A stretch of DNA of 64,000 bases from Acipenser ruthenus (taxonomy: Eukaryota; Chordata; Actinopteri; Acipenseriformes; Acipenseridae). The number at the start of each line of letters is the position of its first letter. Within the stretch, counting starts at the first letter, position 1. Below the pieces are notes generated by a model. That model did not search any database. It worked only from the letters and a program-made list of their open reading frames with translations, and was not told the origin of the DNA. This document shows, one piece after another, positions 49,701 through 61,316 of the stretch. The stretch lies in NCBI RefSeq assembly GCF_902713425.1, contig NC_081198.1, forward strand, positions 5,278,992 to 5,342,991, written 5' to 3'. The translations under genes were made by a program, and so were the position numbers.

Positions 49701-52700
49701 TTTAGAGTGATTGAAGACGACTGCTTGTTTTTGGAGTGATCTGCATTTTTTTAAAATCCTGTCTCGCAGGGTATCCACCAGAATGGAGGGTTTACTAAAG
49801 TATGGTTTGCCGTGAAGACCTTCCTCACTCCGAGCATCCTCATCATCATGATCTGGTACTGGAGGCGAATTACGTTGATGACACGGCCACCGGTCCTGCT
49901 TGAGAAGTGAGTCTGCTACAATCCCCAATTCCTGTCCAGGACTCTGCTTTCTCCCTCCCTGGAACATCAAGACACCAGGCAGCATCCAGCTGCATTTCTT
50001 AAGATTTTCTGTTTTACCGTTCGCCTCCTTGATCTTTTGATTTCAGGGTCATCTTTGCACTTGGGATTTCCATGACCTTCATTAACATCCCAGTAGAGTG
50101 GTTTTCTGTTGGGTTTAATTGGACGTGGATGCTCTTGTTTGGGGATATCCGCCAGGGGATCTTCTACGCTATGCTGCTGTCCTTCTGGATCATCTTCTGT
50201 GGGGAGCATTTGATGGTATGTGAAGTGCAAGTGTGCTTGACATATTAAAGTCTTGTTTGAGTGTGTGGTGCTGTATGCCACACTGATACAGTGCAGGAGC
50301 TCTAAATCTGTCGTGGTGGCGGGCTTGCAAATTCCTGTATGTAATTGCATTTTTTTGTGTTCCTGCTATGCTTGTTGCTGACATTTCTCACTGCTTCTCT
50401 AGGATCAAACTGAAAGGAACCGTTTCGGTGTTTACTGGAAGCAAGTTGGACCTATTGTCTTCGGATCCTTCTGCCTCTTTATTTTTGACATGTGTGAAAG
50501 GTAAGCTCGGCAGCTTCTGGATTGCACCAAATCAAATAGTATAAATAGTCTTTTTGCTTTTTCAGGTGCTGCATGAACTACTAAACAATCAGTTAATTGT
50601 TTCAGAGACTGATGAGGCGGACACTGCTGCATGCTGTACACAATACCAGTTTCATGACTATTAAATTTTATTTAATAACTGCCCAGATCAGTTAACATAT
50701 TTTAGTTTGTTCCAGTGCTAAGCTTGTTGTCCAACATGCCATGTTCAAAATGGTATTTTAACTATGACTGGAGATATTCATAAAGACATTTTGAATGTTT
50801 CCTCAGGGGAGTCCAGTTGACGAATCCATTCTACAGTATCTGGGCTTCGGATGTGGGCACTGAATTAGCTGTATCCTTAATCATGCACTCCCTGATTTCC
50901 TTTCCTTTGGGAATAGCCCTTCACAAATCAACCCATTCCTGTCTTTCAGTAAATAAATGAGAACAACTTCAAAGTGAAAGCAGATGTTGATACAGTTTCC
51001 AGTGACTTTTCTGGCTGTTGAGGCATGTGGGTGTGTAAGTAAATGGGCTCCTCCTAGGGTCACCCAATGATTCTGTGACACTGCTGAAATTTAACCCGTT
51101 GTTGTTTCCCCTGGACCACACTGATTACGCAGCACATTTTGTGTGTTGCTTAGCTGGTGAATTTGTATTGTCTGATAAAAACAGATCTTTACAATAGGCA
51201 GGCAAGTTTCTTCTGAAACCTGACTGGAAATGAATGCAAGTTTAATTAGCACTGTGAATCCCCAAAGAGTATTTTCAAAATTGCTATTTCTAATGGCTCT
51301 AAACAGCTTCCATTTCTTTGTGTGTGTGTGTCCCCTTAGCAGCTGTCACAATCTGACGGCTTTTTGGTTGGCTGGAGTGTAAGTTGACATATGAGCTGGC
51401 TTTTAAAGCATTCATAAGGATTTCTTTTGAAAGCGGGTGGCGGCTTGTCATGTTCTTGGCTGCCGTTAATTGTTAGTAGGCTGAGTGAAGCCAATGTGAT
51501 TAGTTCTACTTCTTTGGAATAAGGGCCTCCTCTGTCCAGAGCCTCTCACTTCTGATTACTCTCGGCAGTCTCTACTGGGAATCCCTTTCTCGCACCACTG
51601 GAGCAGAAGTAGCTTTTCCCCTTTTAGCTCTTTTTTTTTTTTAATGCTTCTCCTGCCACCTTTTGATGTCTCCAGACTTTCTCAAAACATAACATACATT
51701 TATCACCAGTACCATTCTTGCTTCCCAAAGTAACATACAAAGAATTGCAGTTCATTTTGTATTAATATATTAATGATGATTATCATTAGTAAATATATTA
51801 ACACATATACATCTACCCTTTCTGAAAGCATATCAGTACATTCCCTAACAGAACCTGCAGATGGCTTTCATCATTGTGGCGGGAATCTGTGCCTGTCTGT
51901 ACTTCCTGTTCCTGTGTTTCATGGTGTTCCAGGTGTTCAGGAACATCAGTGGAAAGAGGACCTCTCTGCCAGCCATGTCCAAGGCTAGACGCCTTCACTA
52001 TGAGGTGAGCATCGGTAGCATGCCCATTTCAGAGGGGTGCTTGTTTAGAAGTGTGAGGAACGTTCAGGTTTGACTTTCCATTGTCTGCTTAATGGAGAAG
52101 CTACAGGGTTCCTACTAAATTTTTTTTTTTTCTTTTTGACCCAAAGTATACAAGACATTTTGTGAAAGTTTGTGTTGAGTACAGTTTTTTTTTTTTTCAT
52201 ACATATATTTAATAAGCAATGCATTCTTCCACCTCGATTTTGTGTTTTCCAGGGGCTGATCTTCAGGTTCAAGTTTCTGATGCTGATCACTCTGGCTTGC
52301 GCTGCCTTGACTGTCATTTTCTTTATCATTAGCCAGGTAAGTAACATTCTGCTTGTTTGTGGGGTTGAGATTCATGAAACTGCTCTGCTTCATGAAATAT
52401 AAAACTTTACAGTGCTCCCCCTTTATAAGGCAGACCAGGTTAAACAGCAGTACGTTCATGGCTCCCATTTGCCCCATAATGCACTATTCTTGTTATAAAG
52501 CTGAACAGAAATAGAACATATTCAATTATGGCTCTGAAGTATAGCATTACAAGGGGGGGCACTGTATTTAATCTGTAAAAACAGATGTAAACAACATCTA
52601 CTAAACTCTTTGGGAATAGGGTCCATACTTGGCTGTGCAAACTGTATCTGACACTAATAAACATTTAACAGAATCTGCATGTTGAGCTATAGACTTCTGA

Positions 52701-54834
52701 AGTAATCTGAGGCTGCTTTGAAAATCTGTACCGATAGAATATATGTTGGTGTATTTAATTCATCTCTTTACGAAACATCGCTACTTGCAGTATGTTGGTT
52801 AAACATACAGCGCCATCTTAATTCTCCGTTTTTTTTTTTTTTCCTTCACCTTGTTTTGTAGGTGAATGAGGGCCATTGGCACTGGGGAGGCTACACTGTC
52901 CAAGTGAACAGTGCTTTCTTCACAGGGATCTATGGCATGTGGAACCTCTATGTCTTTGCAATCATGTTCCTCTACGCACCTTCACATAAGCGCTATGGGG
53001 ATGATCAGTCAAATGGTAAGCTGATGCATGTCTGGACAAAAAGATCCAATTTGACATTGATGTATTGTGACAAAGTCGTAGTGGGACGCTATATAAATTA
53101 CAGGAGGTTGTGTATGGAAATCTCTGACCTAGATGCATTTCTACTTTTGTCTAGGGTTTTTTTTGTTTTTGTAGCACTTTGAATTTCCACCACTAATGGC
53201 CGCTGTTGGAAAAATTAGGCTCTGGTGGATTACTAGCTTCTGAGGCAGCCAGGCAGAGATTGGGTTAGGGGATAGGAAGTCCCACCCATATTAAGAATAA
53301 AAGGAAGCTGGCAGGGCTTGGAGGGGAAAGGTGAAGCAGGAAGTGCTGGGGTGGATGCAGGTTTTGCAGACAAAACTTACCGATGAGAACCAAGAAGAAA
53401 ATTGGTTGTCTTATAATTGTGTATTGTTGGCGCGAAGAAACCACAAAGATACTGAGTAACTTAAATTTGAAATGTGTTTGGTTAGCAACTGGAAATGGCT
53501 AACTGAGAAGGAAAAGAAACCAAACGGCGAACCTGATCTTTTAAGGCCTGTTTGAAAGAGTGCTGAAAGTGTCAAGCAGGAAGCCATGACAAACAAGGAG
53601 TCCAGACTGGGGATCACTGGAGTAGCAGTGCACCAGAAGAAACCCAGAACCTGTTGGTCTACCAAGGCAAATGGTGTTATACTGGTGTCACATTTTATAC
53701 TATTTGTATTGGTAATACTGGCATGGTTTTTGAGTGTTGTGTGCAGAAGCAAAGACAAAACAACACTGTTAGGATTGGACTGTTTTATTCCTTGGGAACC
53801 GTGGAAGAGAAAGGGAAGCACAGTTGGTACCCAGCAATCACCTGGAACATTAAACTAAACAAACAAACTTTAACCTGTTACTTACCTGGTTGGTCTGGGA
53901 AGAAGTCACGGTTCTAGGGTAGCCCAGTGGGTGTACCATGGTTCTCTAATCGCAGAGAACTGGTATACCAGCTTTTACCACCAGAGGGTGGTAAGACTAA
54001 TCCTAAAGAGATATACTTCCCTCTGCAGAGTCAAAAACCCTTTTGGGCTCTTCGTTGGAAGTTGGGGTGGTATAGTGCACATGTAAATAAATGTGCCAGG
54101 TGGCTTACTGGAAATGGGTTAGTCTCATTACTGGCAGTCAAGGATTTCCTATATCAAAGTATTAAAATGTTTCTGATTTGGGAACAGACTAAGAATTAAT
54201 GCCTTACTTTAACAGTAGAACTGCCGGATTTTCGAACTACCTAGAACCTCCACGTGGGTCACTTTGACCCATAAGTTTTTAAACTGCTTTGTTATGAAAA
54301 TGAAAGACATACTATCGGATACAACTAAAGTTATATTCATGAACATCATATCTAACATTTGCATCACAAACGCTATTTAAATGAAAAATTAAACATAAAA
54401 GGCTTTATTTTTAAAATGAGCGCATATACAGCACGACTACAAACTATAATAAAATACAAATTTCAGAAGAAACGGGTATGTACATACACCCCGTGTACAG
54501 GTGTAAACGGATATATGTACACAACTATAGAACCAAAATCATCATTTCTAATACTACATAAAAAGAAAATATAACACTACTTCCGGTATGATGGCTGCAT
54601 TGTACTCTATGGAGGAGCAGGTGCAGTTCCCTTGAACACTATTGTGTAAACATGTGGTCTAGGTAGAACTGTTTAACTTTATCATTATTGAGATTCTGGC
54701 TATCAAACGCCATCAGGATATTTAATATATTTAGGAGAAGTCAAAAACGGACATACGATTTACAACGGAAGAGTAATTAACATTTTAAATGCAAAATAGG
54801 TCCAAGTGACCCGCATGGCGGTTCTAGTGGCTTT

Positions 54835-54890
<56 letters not shown>

Positions 54891-55652
54891 ATTAAACAAA
54901 AAAAACACAAGTTTGCTATTTAACTTTTCTACTAAAGCCTTTTTTGTGTTCTTTGGCGCCCTGCAGTGTTTGAGCAGTCTCTGCATCTGGGAAAGGGGGT
55001 GGCTAAGGAAAGCCTAGCATCCAGTCTTGTATGGGATGAATTCCTGCTTTCCTCCAGAGCGGAGCTGGCTTTCATCCTCTTGGTCAGCAGGGGATCCTTG
55101 CTGTGGCTCGCTTGTTTGTAAAGTGGAGAATTCTAAACAGATGTAGAATCCAACTTCAACAAAACAAGTCACATCTGTGAAAGGATTTTGATTTTTAAAT
55201 GTAAGAAATCAAAAATGTAAGCCTGTGTCTGGTGGGTAGCACTTCAAGCAAACCTCCATCCAGACCCTGAAGAAGTTAATGATATCATTTTACCTGTTAA
55301 ACCTGGAGTGGAATGGCCCTCCAGGACTGGGATTGGACACCCCTGATTTACAGGGTACCCCCCATGTAACCCTGACGTCTTTTTGATGTGTTTTTTTGCT
55401 TTCAAACCAGAATTCAAAGTGGTGTGGCTGCAAATGGTTAAAGGTCTGCTCAAAACAGTCTTTTTAATAGTTGCATGCTGCAACTACACCTTTTTATAGG
55501 CTTTGTGTCCATCTTTTAAGACTTTGTCGTCTTTTAAAGCAGGTGATCTTGGAGTGAACAGCGGAGAGGAAATCCAGCTGACGACCACCATCACGCACGT
55601 GGACGGGCCCACAGAAATCTACAGGATGACGGGAAAGGAGTCCCAAGAATAA
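39452..55652 (+). CDS. wls: Wntless (Wnt ligand secretion mediator, GPR177/Evi), 12 exons
   Basis: Wntless is the multi-pass membrane carrier that binds lipid-modified Wnt proteins in the ER/Golgi and takes them to the cell surface. Coding exons: 39452-39557, 44401-44673, 49075-49199, 49425-49586, 49770-49906, 50047-50215, 50403-50500, 50807-50870, 51861-52004, 52253-52336, 52862-53015 and 55543-55652. All are GT-AG and in phase, giving 541 aa, equal to human WLS. The start [13 protein letters not shown] is the family N-terminus, followed by a first membrane segment (about residues 14-36). A lumenal domain with [32 protein letters not shown] and [14 protein letters not shown] comes next, then seven hydrophobic segments, for example [20 protein letters not shown] and [20 protein letters not shown]. 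The C-terminal tail holds [10 protein letters not shown]. Intron 1 is about 4.8 kb and intron 2 about 4.4 kb. Confidence 0.97.
40148..40207. repeat. (ATT)n then (TAG)n microsatellite
   Basis: About 13 ATT units change into GTA/TAG units, within wls intron 1. Confidence 0.95.
40653..40710. repeat. (TA)n then (CA)n microsatellite
   Basis: About 22 TA units followed by a short CA tract in wls intron 1. Confidence 0.95.
40861..40894. repeat. (CCCCCTT)n minisatellite
   Basis: A polypyrimidine tract built of about four TTCCCCC units in wls intron 1. Such tracts can form triplex DNA. Confidence 0.9.
42781..42834. repeat. 18-bp tandem repeat, three copies
   Basis: The unit CTACCATAATGTATTGCT is present three times in a row; the first copy differs by two bases (CTACCATAGCGTATTGCT). 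In wls intron 1. Confidence 0.95.
46343..46517 (-). repeat. Truncated tRNA-derived SINE
   Basis: This is the reverse complement of the 3' part of the long SINE at 26,351-26,841: it begins with a T run (the tail), then AGTCGTTGCCAATT, and includes CTCAGCTCACCGCTACCACCC. The tRNA-like head is missing, as expected of 5' truncation. It lies in wls intron 2. Confidence 0.85.
47730..48368 (+). mobile_element. CR1-type LINE, 3' end fragment
   Basis: A frame at 47,936-48,229 encodes [20 protein letters not shown] and [20 protein letters not shown], the C-terminal part of CR1-type reverse-transcriptase proteins. Upstream, another frame gives a [13 protein letters not shown]-like block, so a frameshift separates the two. 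The 3' UTR contains CTTGATGAGATTCTGGGATC and ends in a TTCTTATGTTCTTA repeat typical of CR1 tails. It is 5'-truncated and inactive, inside wls intron 2. Confidence 0.9.
48667..48683. repeat. Poly(C) run
   Basis: About 16 C residues in wls intron 2. Confidence 0.85.
53200..54200. other. wls intron 11 segment of unknown origin
   Basis: Intron 11 runs from 53,016 to 55,542. The part at 53,200-54,200 is purine-rich and less AT-rich than its surroundings and has the texture of an old dispersed repeat, but I could not place it in any family. Open frames of about 90 codons show no domain. Confidence 0.3.
54242..54826. mobile_element. Candidate non-autonomous DNA transposon with 28-bp inverted repeats
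   Basis: The left end TAGAACCTCCACGTGGGTCA and the inverse of the right end TAGAACCGCCATGCGGGTCA agree at 24 of 28 positions over 54,242-54,269 and 54,799-54,826. The interior of about 530 bp has no coding capacity. The ends recall piggyBac-like families, but no TTAA target duplication was seen at the borders as drawn. It lies in wls intron 11. Confidence 0.55.
54838..54891. repeat. (TA)n microsatellite
   Basis: About 22 TA units directly beside the candidate transposon in wls intron 11. Confidence 0.95.
55290..55345. repeat. End fragment of a fold-back-type element
   Basis: Contains CCTCCAGGACTGGGATTGGACACCCCTG, arm-like sequence similar in style to the CAGGGG-type fold-back family. Only one end is present. 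Confidence 0.35.
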
Positions 55653-58580
55653 CCCCAATAACACAGCCTTCATTCACTCTGTGAATCTGAAGGCAGAGCA
55701 CCTGTGTACATGGAACGCTGAGAAGTGGATTCTAATTAAAGTTGTACCAAGAAATGGCCATTGCCAAGTTTCATTGCAATGTTACTAATATTATATATGG
55801 GCAACTCCACTGTTTTATCTGTCCAGACTTCATATTTGTACTGGTTGTTTATAGTCTTTGCTTCCATAATTTGTGTTACCAGGCAGTGATTTAAAGCTCG
55901 TATAGATGCTGGAATAGCCTTCAGAAGAAAAGGGAAACGAGTTGAATGGGATGCAGTATCTTTTTAAATACATACACTGTTAATGGCTCTTGGATTTCTA
56001 AACATTAACCTGTTACATAGTCATTCATTTATATTCTATGCCACAATATATCTTCAAATAACCACTTGGGGAACCCCCCCCCCCCCCCCACACACACACG
56101 TCCCATATGTTACAGTGGGGGAAATGTTATTTTCTCTATTTGCCAACGCTATCTACAAAATATTTTTAGTACACTGGTTATCTGCTGTGTCCACACTTCA
56201 TCTTTTAAAGAGTCTGTTCTATGAAACAAACACTAAAGCTTTTGGACTTGTCCTGTTTTCTATAGTCCACTAGAGTTCGATTTATGTAATGTAGATATTT
56301 TTATACTGTTCTAATTTGTAAGAGTAGGACAGACGATCATCTCTAGATGTATCCCAGGCTACAAATTATTATTTTTTATGCAAGTGAATTGGGGCTGTTT
56401 TGGCACGAGCAGTGTTATCTTTTTACATTTATTACATGTGGAAATGTAGATGTACTTTTTATGCTAATTTAAATAAAATACTTTGCTGTAAATTTTTTTT
56501 AGCCTTTTTATATACCCGTTTACACACCGCGCCAGATAATGACATGTGAAAAAATCAGGTCTGAGATGTGCCTGTGTACTTGAAATGCAAGCTGTAATAC
56601 AATGGTGACCTCTAGTGGACAAAAAGGTTAAGTGCACACTAAAAAAAAAAAAAAAAATGATACATCTCTTGTCTCTTCAACCACTTAAAGTTGGGGCTCC
56701 ACGGTTTGCTTAAATACAAACCACTACTGGATTAGACCCTTGACACCAACTACAGAATAACCATTTTTACAAATCAATTCTTATGTTAGTTTAAAAATGG
56801 AAAGCATATTCGAACAGTCCTTGTCACAATTGGTTGGTTTTGACTGGGAAGCAAACCAACACCCTGGAGGCCTGTTCTAGGGTTACAGACCCTGTTTCGC
56901 ACTAATCATGGACTACCTAAAGTTACCTTCAGCAAGCTGGTCCAGGAAAAGTGCTAATCTAGTGATCCAAAATCCTCATTTTCTTCTGATGATAATCAGG
57001 TGTTTCAGATACACAGCCATTATCTTGGGTGTCTTCAGGTAGTCCAGGCTGCAGTGAATACTATTCATGCAGAGCTGAGAAATTAAGTGGATTTGGATCA
57101 AGTGGCAGCTGTATATGTTTTAATAAATTAAAATAGGTTAAACTGCCCAGGTTAAGTTCATATCCCATATATGCAAAAAAAAGTCACATTGAAGGAAAAA
57201 AACCCCAAAAAACCCACTCAACAGCAAGCAATTCTCAGAAATCCTGTTACGATGTCAACGCAAAATGTGCACGCAAGGGGACTGGCACATGTATAAAACA
57301 CAGCAGAGGCAGTGGCAAACACTTTTTTTTTAAATTCACCTTCCTGTCGTGTTCCATTGTTTCTATGCTACATGCTACTTTCCAAGCACTTGCTTGGAAA
57401 TGTGGATGCCATAGGAAATAAGAATACAACCAGCATATATGGGCTGCGTTCACATCCGCTCACACAATGAGCTGCCTGCTTTCATGTGTTTTGAGATGGT
57501 GTCTGCCTGTTACTATCGGCAGCCAGGTGGAGGCAGCAAATACAAGGACAGATTTAAAACAACGTAAGGCCTTGACAACAAGGAGATTGCAAAATAATGT
57601 ATTTCACATTGAGTGCCACTTCCCATCCAAATGGAACTGCCGACTTACATGAATAATATGCAGTTCTACATCACAAAGAAGTTGGTGCTTTATGTAAAGC
57701 AATATGTTATCCTTTTTTTTTTCACAAAAAGCACTTTTTCCCACTTTTAGCTTTTTAGTTCATGTTGTGGGGAAATTCAGACCTTTTTTTAATTTTTAAC
57801 TATAAGCAAACTGTGTTTTCATGAAGGCAATGCAGCCCTGTCCTCCATCAGTTGTATAAAATGAATATGATTATAAGAACATTTACAACGGTATTGCTTG
57901 TGGGAGGAAGTGGTAAGGCAATCACTTCCAACTTCAGTATCCTAGCAACAGAACTGCTACTGGATTCATGCAGGGAAACGTTTAAAAAACACTTCCAGGG
58001 TAGAATGGAATTTAAATTACAGGTACCTACCATTGAGTAGCCTTGAGAAAAAGTATTAACTCTGTGAGGATAACTTAAAATCAGACGTGAGATATTTAGG
58101 CAATGAATCACAGAAGCGCCTTGAGAAAAAACCATTTAGTCTCTTAAAACACAAAGGCCTGCTTTGTTTTGGTTTAATAATAACATTTTAATGTCAAGAC
58201 TCTGTTTAGCTTATAAAAGTGACTGATAAAACATTTTACTGTGGCAGTAATTATAGGGGCACTATAGCAATATGACTAAAGCATGAAATCTTCTGTTTGG
58301 ATCCCATTCGATGAAGAAGCATTTTACTATAGAGTAATGGCCTCCATACACTTGAAAGAAGACTGCTAAAAGCCTTGACCTTCATATATATATATACAAG
58401 TGGACAGTTACAAATACTCTAGCACTACCCAAAAACTAAAGGTAATGGCAATAGTCCCATTATAATATTGTTTTGTATTCTGCACTATTACAAGTTTTTT
58501 TTTAAATTATTTTTATGGTAAACTGTACAGTAATGGAAGCAAAACAATCTGAATGTATTAGTCATGTGTTGTCAACTGCA
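55653..58580. other. wls 3' UTR, then intergenic
   Basis: An AATAAA at 56,472-56,477 followed by T-rich sequence is the likely wls polyadenylation signal, giving an 820-base 3' UTR. It includes a C run and CA tract at 56,076-56,098. Beyond it no gene signal was found up to the SINE near 58,600. Confidence 0.55.
56472..56477 (+). terminator. Likely polyadenylation signal of wls
   Basis: AATAAA in the context TTTAAATAAAATAC, followed by a T run about 20 bases on. Confidence 0.6.
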
Positions 58581-58583
58581 TGC

Positions 58584-58915
58584 GATTATCCAGTGGTTAG
58601 TACGGACGGTGCTAATGACAGTCTGCACAGTCGGTTCAAATCCAGCAGGGGCAGCAGTGTGGAGTAATGGTTAGGGCTCTGGACTCTTGACCGGAGGGTT
58701 GTGGGTTCAATCTCTAGTGGGGGACACTGCTGCTGTACCCTTGAGCAAGGTTCTTTACCTAGATTGCTCCAGTAAAAACCCAACTGTATAAATGGGTAAT
58801 TGTATGTAAAAAATAATGTGATATCTGTATAATGTATAATGTGATATTTTGTAACAATTGTAAGTCGCCCTGGATAAGGTCGTCTGCTAAGAAATAAATA
58901 ATAATAATAATAATA
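58584..58915 (+). repeat. tRNA-derived SINE preceded by a second tRNA-like head
   Basis: From 58,652 the element is the same family as the - strand copy at 5,551-5,788: a tRNA-like head with B box GGGTTCAATC, the body, a tail AAGTCGCCCTGGATAAGGTC and an (AAT)n end. Just upstream, 58,584-58,650 also looks tRNA-like (TCCAGTGGTTAGTACGG, then CGGTTCAAATCC), so two heads lie in tandem. Confidence 0.8.
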
Positions 58916-60632
58916 ACATCCTTCAACAGTCATCTGTCATTTTAGGAACTTGCGATCTAAAGAGGATGTATATAATGCATTGAAGCAAGGGTTCAATACA
59001 AACCTTAAAAAGGGTTATAACTATGAACTTCTGAGACTCCGTATAGAACGTTATGGCTATAGCCATATTCATATAACATTGTACAGTACACGGTGTCCAA
59101 ACAGGTCGTATTTTTAAACAAACGCAATTTTCATGCAAGAATACAATAATAGAAATTATATATTAATAAACTACGCACAACAATTTTGCACTGTGTGAGA
59201 CCCAAAGACTGTCAACTGTGAATGAGCATGCGAGGAAATGGGAAAAGTGGGATTTGATAATAGTATTCAAATAGCATGACACGTTATTTTCAGATCCATG
59301 AATGGGCTAGACCATATACTCAAAGAATGAATGAAAAGGAGGATGCTGATGTTTACATTGCTAAAACACATCCTTTGCCCCCAAAGGCTCTATAACGGCT
59401 CATTAGATTAGAAATACACATCAATCCTACCAGACGAACACCAAACATGGAATTCCATTTGCAAAATTAAGGGAACTAATCCAATTCAGTCAGCCGTTAT
59501 TTTTCCATTTCGCTTCCCCCATTATTTGAATGGTAGTTACCTTGTTGAGCTTTCTATATAGTGGCTGTAGAACTCTGGAATTTCTATTTACAATCTAGCA
59601 GGGAACCTCCCGACGTGAACTAACATCAGGTAGGTGGAATTGTCACCACGCAGCAGCCTCATGTGTGTCTTGCTGGAAGTCATCTTTTAAGAAATAAATA
59701 ATAGTTTCCCTGTTTCTACAAGAAGCGAACATAATACTATATATGACTATGTAGACAGCTGTTAGATCAGTTATTAAAAACGACTTGCCAGCCTTTGGGA
59801 GTGTCTGCATTGTGACGTGCTTCTGGTATTTTTTTATTTTAACATTTACGGTCTGCTTACACATACAGTAAGAATGAATAATATTTCGTATTGCGTTTTG
59901 TTTGGTTTTATAATCGGAAATGTTGACAGACTTACTCTGCTAGAAACATGCCGTCACATAGACGCATATGTGTTTGGCTCTGTGGAACGCTGTTGTTTAG
60001 TATGTGCAACAAGAGTGGTTAATTAACACCACACCTGGCTGTATATGTGCTTTCGTTTTGAGTGCTGTGTTGTATGGGTGAATCCCACATGCGTACAGAA
60101 TGTATGGAGGCGGCTGCATGAGTGTTCATTTTTTTAGTACACTGAAATGGGAATAGCTACCATTTGCCATTAACACGTCATTAAACTTTGTGATTCTGTT
60201 TCATACATTTTGTGTAAATAGCTACAATAGATCTAATTACATGTAGTAAATTGATCTTGCAAATCAACTCTCTAGATGGTTACAAAAACAACACTCACTT
60301 TCATAATGTAATATCTAATACTTGTACAAAAACGTGTACTAGGGTTTACTGATGCATGCCCTTATAAGTTGAAGCCTAGGAAGTATGTTTTCAAATGCTG
60401 ACTGAAAATGTAAATTACTATTTTATTGCTTGTATAGTGAATTTCCATTATAAGAATATGCATTCAGAAGAACCATCCATTTATCATCACCACCCAGAAC
60501 TGTGTTATTACTGCTGATTTTAAGCATTCGGTTTTTTTTATTGTTCATCTGCTACTTTAAACAGTCAGTCATACATTGCCATATCATAACTTTTCAAGCA
60601 GAGGTTTTCATTAATATCTTTTTTTGTTATAG
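58916..60632. other. Intergenic or diras3 5' region, nothing recognised
   Basis: AT-rich. A non-coding first exon and promoter for the GTPase gene should lie in or before this stretch, but I could not pick them out. Confidence 0.4.
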
Positions 60633-60719
60633 ATACACAAAGTCCACTGGGCATGTAGGTTCAAGGACCAGTCAACCCCACTAACAAGTATTAATCTGCA
60701 ACGGGGAAAACTTGAGAAG
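60633..60719 (+). other. Probable 5' UTR part of the diras3 exon
   Basis: A good splice acceptor (T-rich tract then TTATAG at 60,627-60,632) lies 87 bases before the start codon. Di-Ras genes usually carry the whole coding region in one exon after a non-coding first exon. Confidence 0.5.
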
Positions 60720-61316
60720 ATGCCAGAACAAAGTAATGATTATAGAGTGGTGGTGTTCGGAGCAGCCGGGGTTGGGAAGAGCTCCTTAGTCCTGCGGTTT
60801 GTCAGAGGGACTTTCCGAGAGACCTACATCCCGACTGTAGAAGACACTTACAGACAGGTGATCAGCTGCGATAAAAACATCTGCACCCTCCAGATCACAG
60901 ACACGACGGGAAGCCATCAGTTCCCTGCCATGCAGAGGCTGTCCATGTCCAAGGGCCATGCCTTCATCTTGGTCTACTCTGTCAGCAGCAAGCAGTCGAT
61001 GGAAGAACTGCAGCCCATCTACGAGCAGATCTGCCAGATCAAGGGGGACATACAGAAAATTCCCATCATGCTGGTGGGAAACAAGTGCGATGAGACTCAG
61101 AGAGAGGTGGAGGCCAGTGTGGGGGAGAGCCTGGCCAGCAAGTGGAAGTGCTCCTTCATGGAGACATCGGCCAAAATGAACTACAACGTGCAGGAGCTTT
61201 TTCAAGAGCTGCTGAACCTGGAAAAGAGGAGGACGGTGAGTCTTCAGTTGGATGGAAAGAAATCGAAGCAACTAAAGAAAAAAGAGCGTCCCAAAGGGAA
61301 ATGCTCTCTCATGTAA
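60720..61316 (+). CDS. diras3: Di-Ras family small GTPase (DIRAS3 orthologue by position and sequence)
   Basis: A membrane-bound Ras-like GTPase of the Di-Ras group, which restrains growth and Ras signalling. The single coding exon gives 198 aa. Motifs: P-loop GAAGVGKSS at 14-22, effector YIPTVEDTY at 36-44 (Thr39), DTTGSHQ at 61-67 with Ser at the place of Ras Gln61 (normal for Di-Ras), NKCD at 121-124, ETSAK at 148-152, and the CAAX box CSLM at 195-198 for prenylation. Much of the protein looks like DIRAS1/2, and it lacks the long N-terminal extension of human DIRAS3. However, RVVV, Ala16 in the P-loop, [10 protein letters not shown] and NVQELF agree with human DIRAS3, and wls is the neighbour as in human. 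An annotation pipeline might call it Di-Ras2-like. Confidence 0.85.
   Translation: MPEQSNDYRVVVFGAAGVGKSSLVLRFVRGTFRETYIPTVEDTYRQVISCDKNICTLQITDTTGSHQFPAMQRLSMSKGHAFILVYSVSSKQSMEELQPIYEQICQIKGDIQKIPIMLVGNKCDETQREVEASVGESLASKWKCSFMETSAKMNYNVQELFQELLNLEKRRTVSLQLDGKKSKQLKKKERPKGKCSLM

Noticed and set aside
53411-53821. Open frame of 136 codons on the - strand in wls intron 11
   Set aside because: No motif or splice support; it overlaps repeat-like sequence of unknown type.
60786-61271. Open frame of 161 codons on the - strand
   Set aside because: It is antisense to the Di-Ras coding exon and arises from its codon use.
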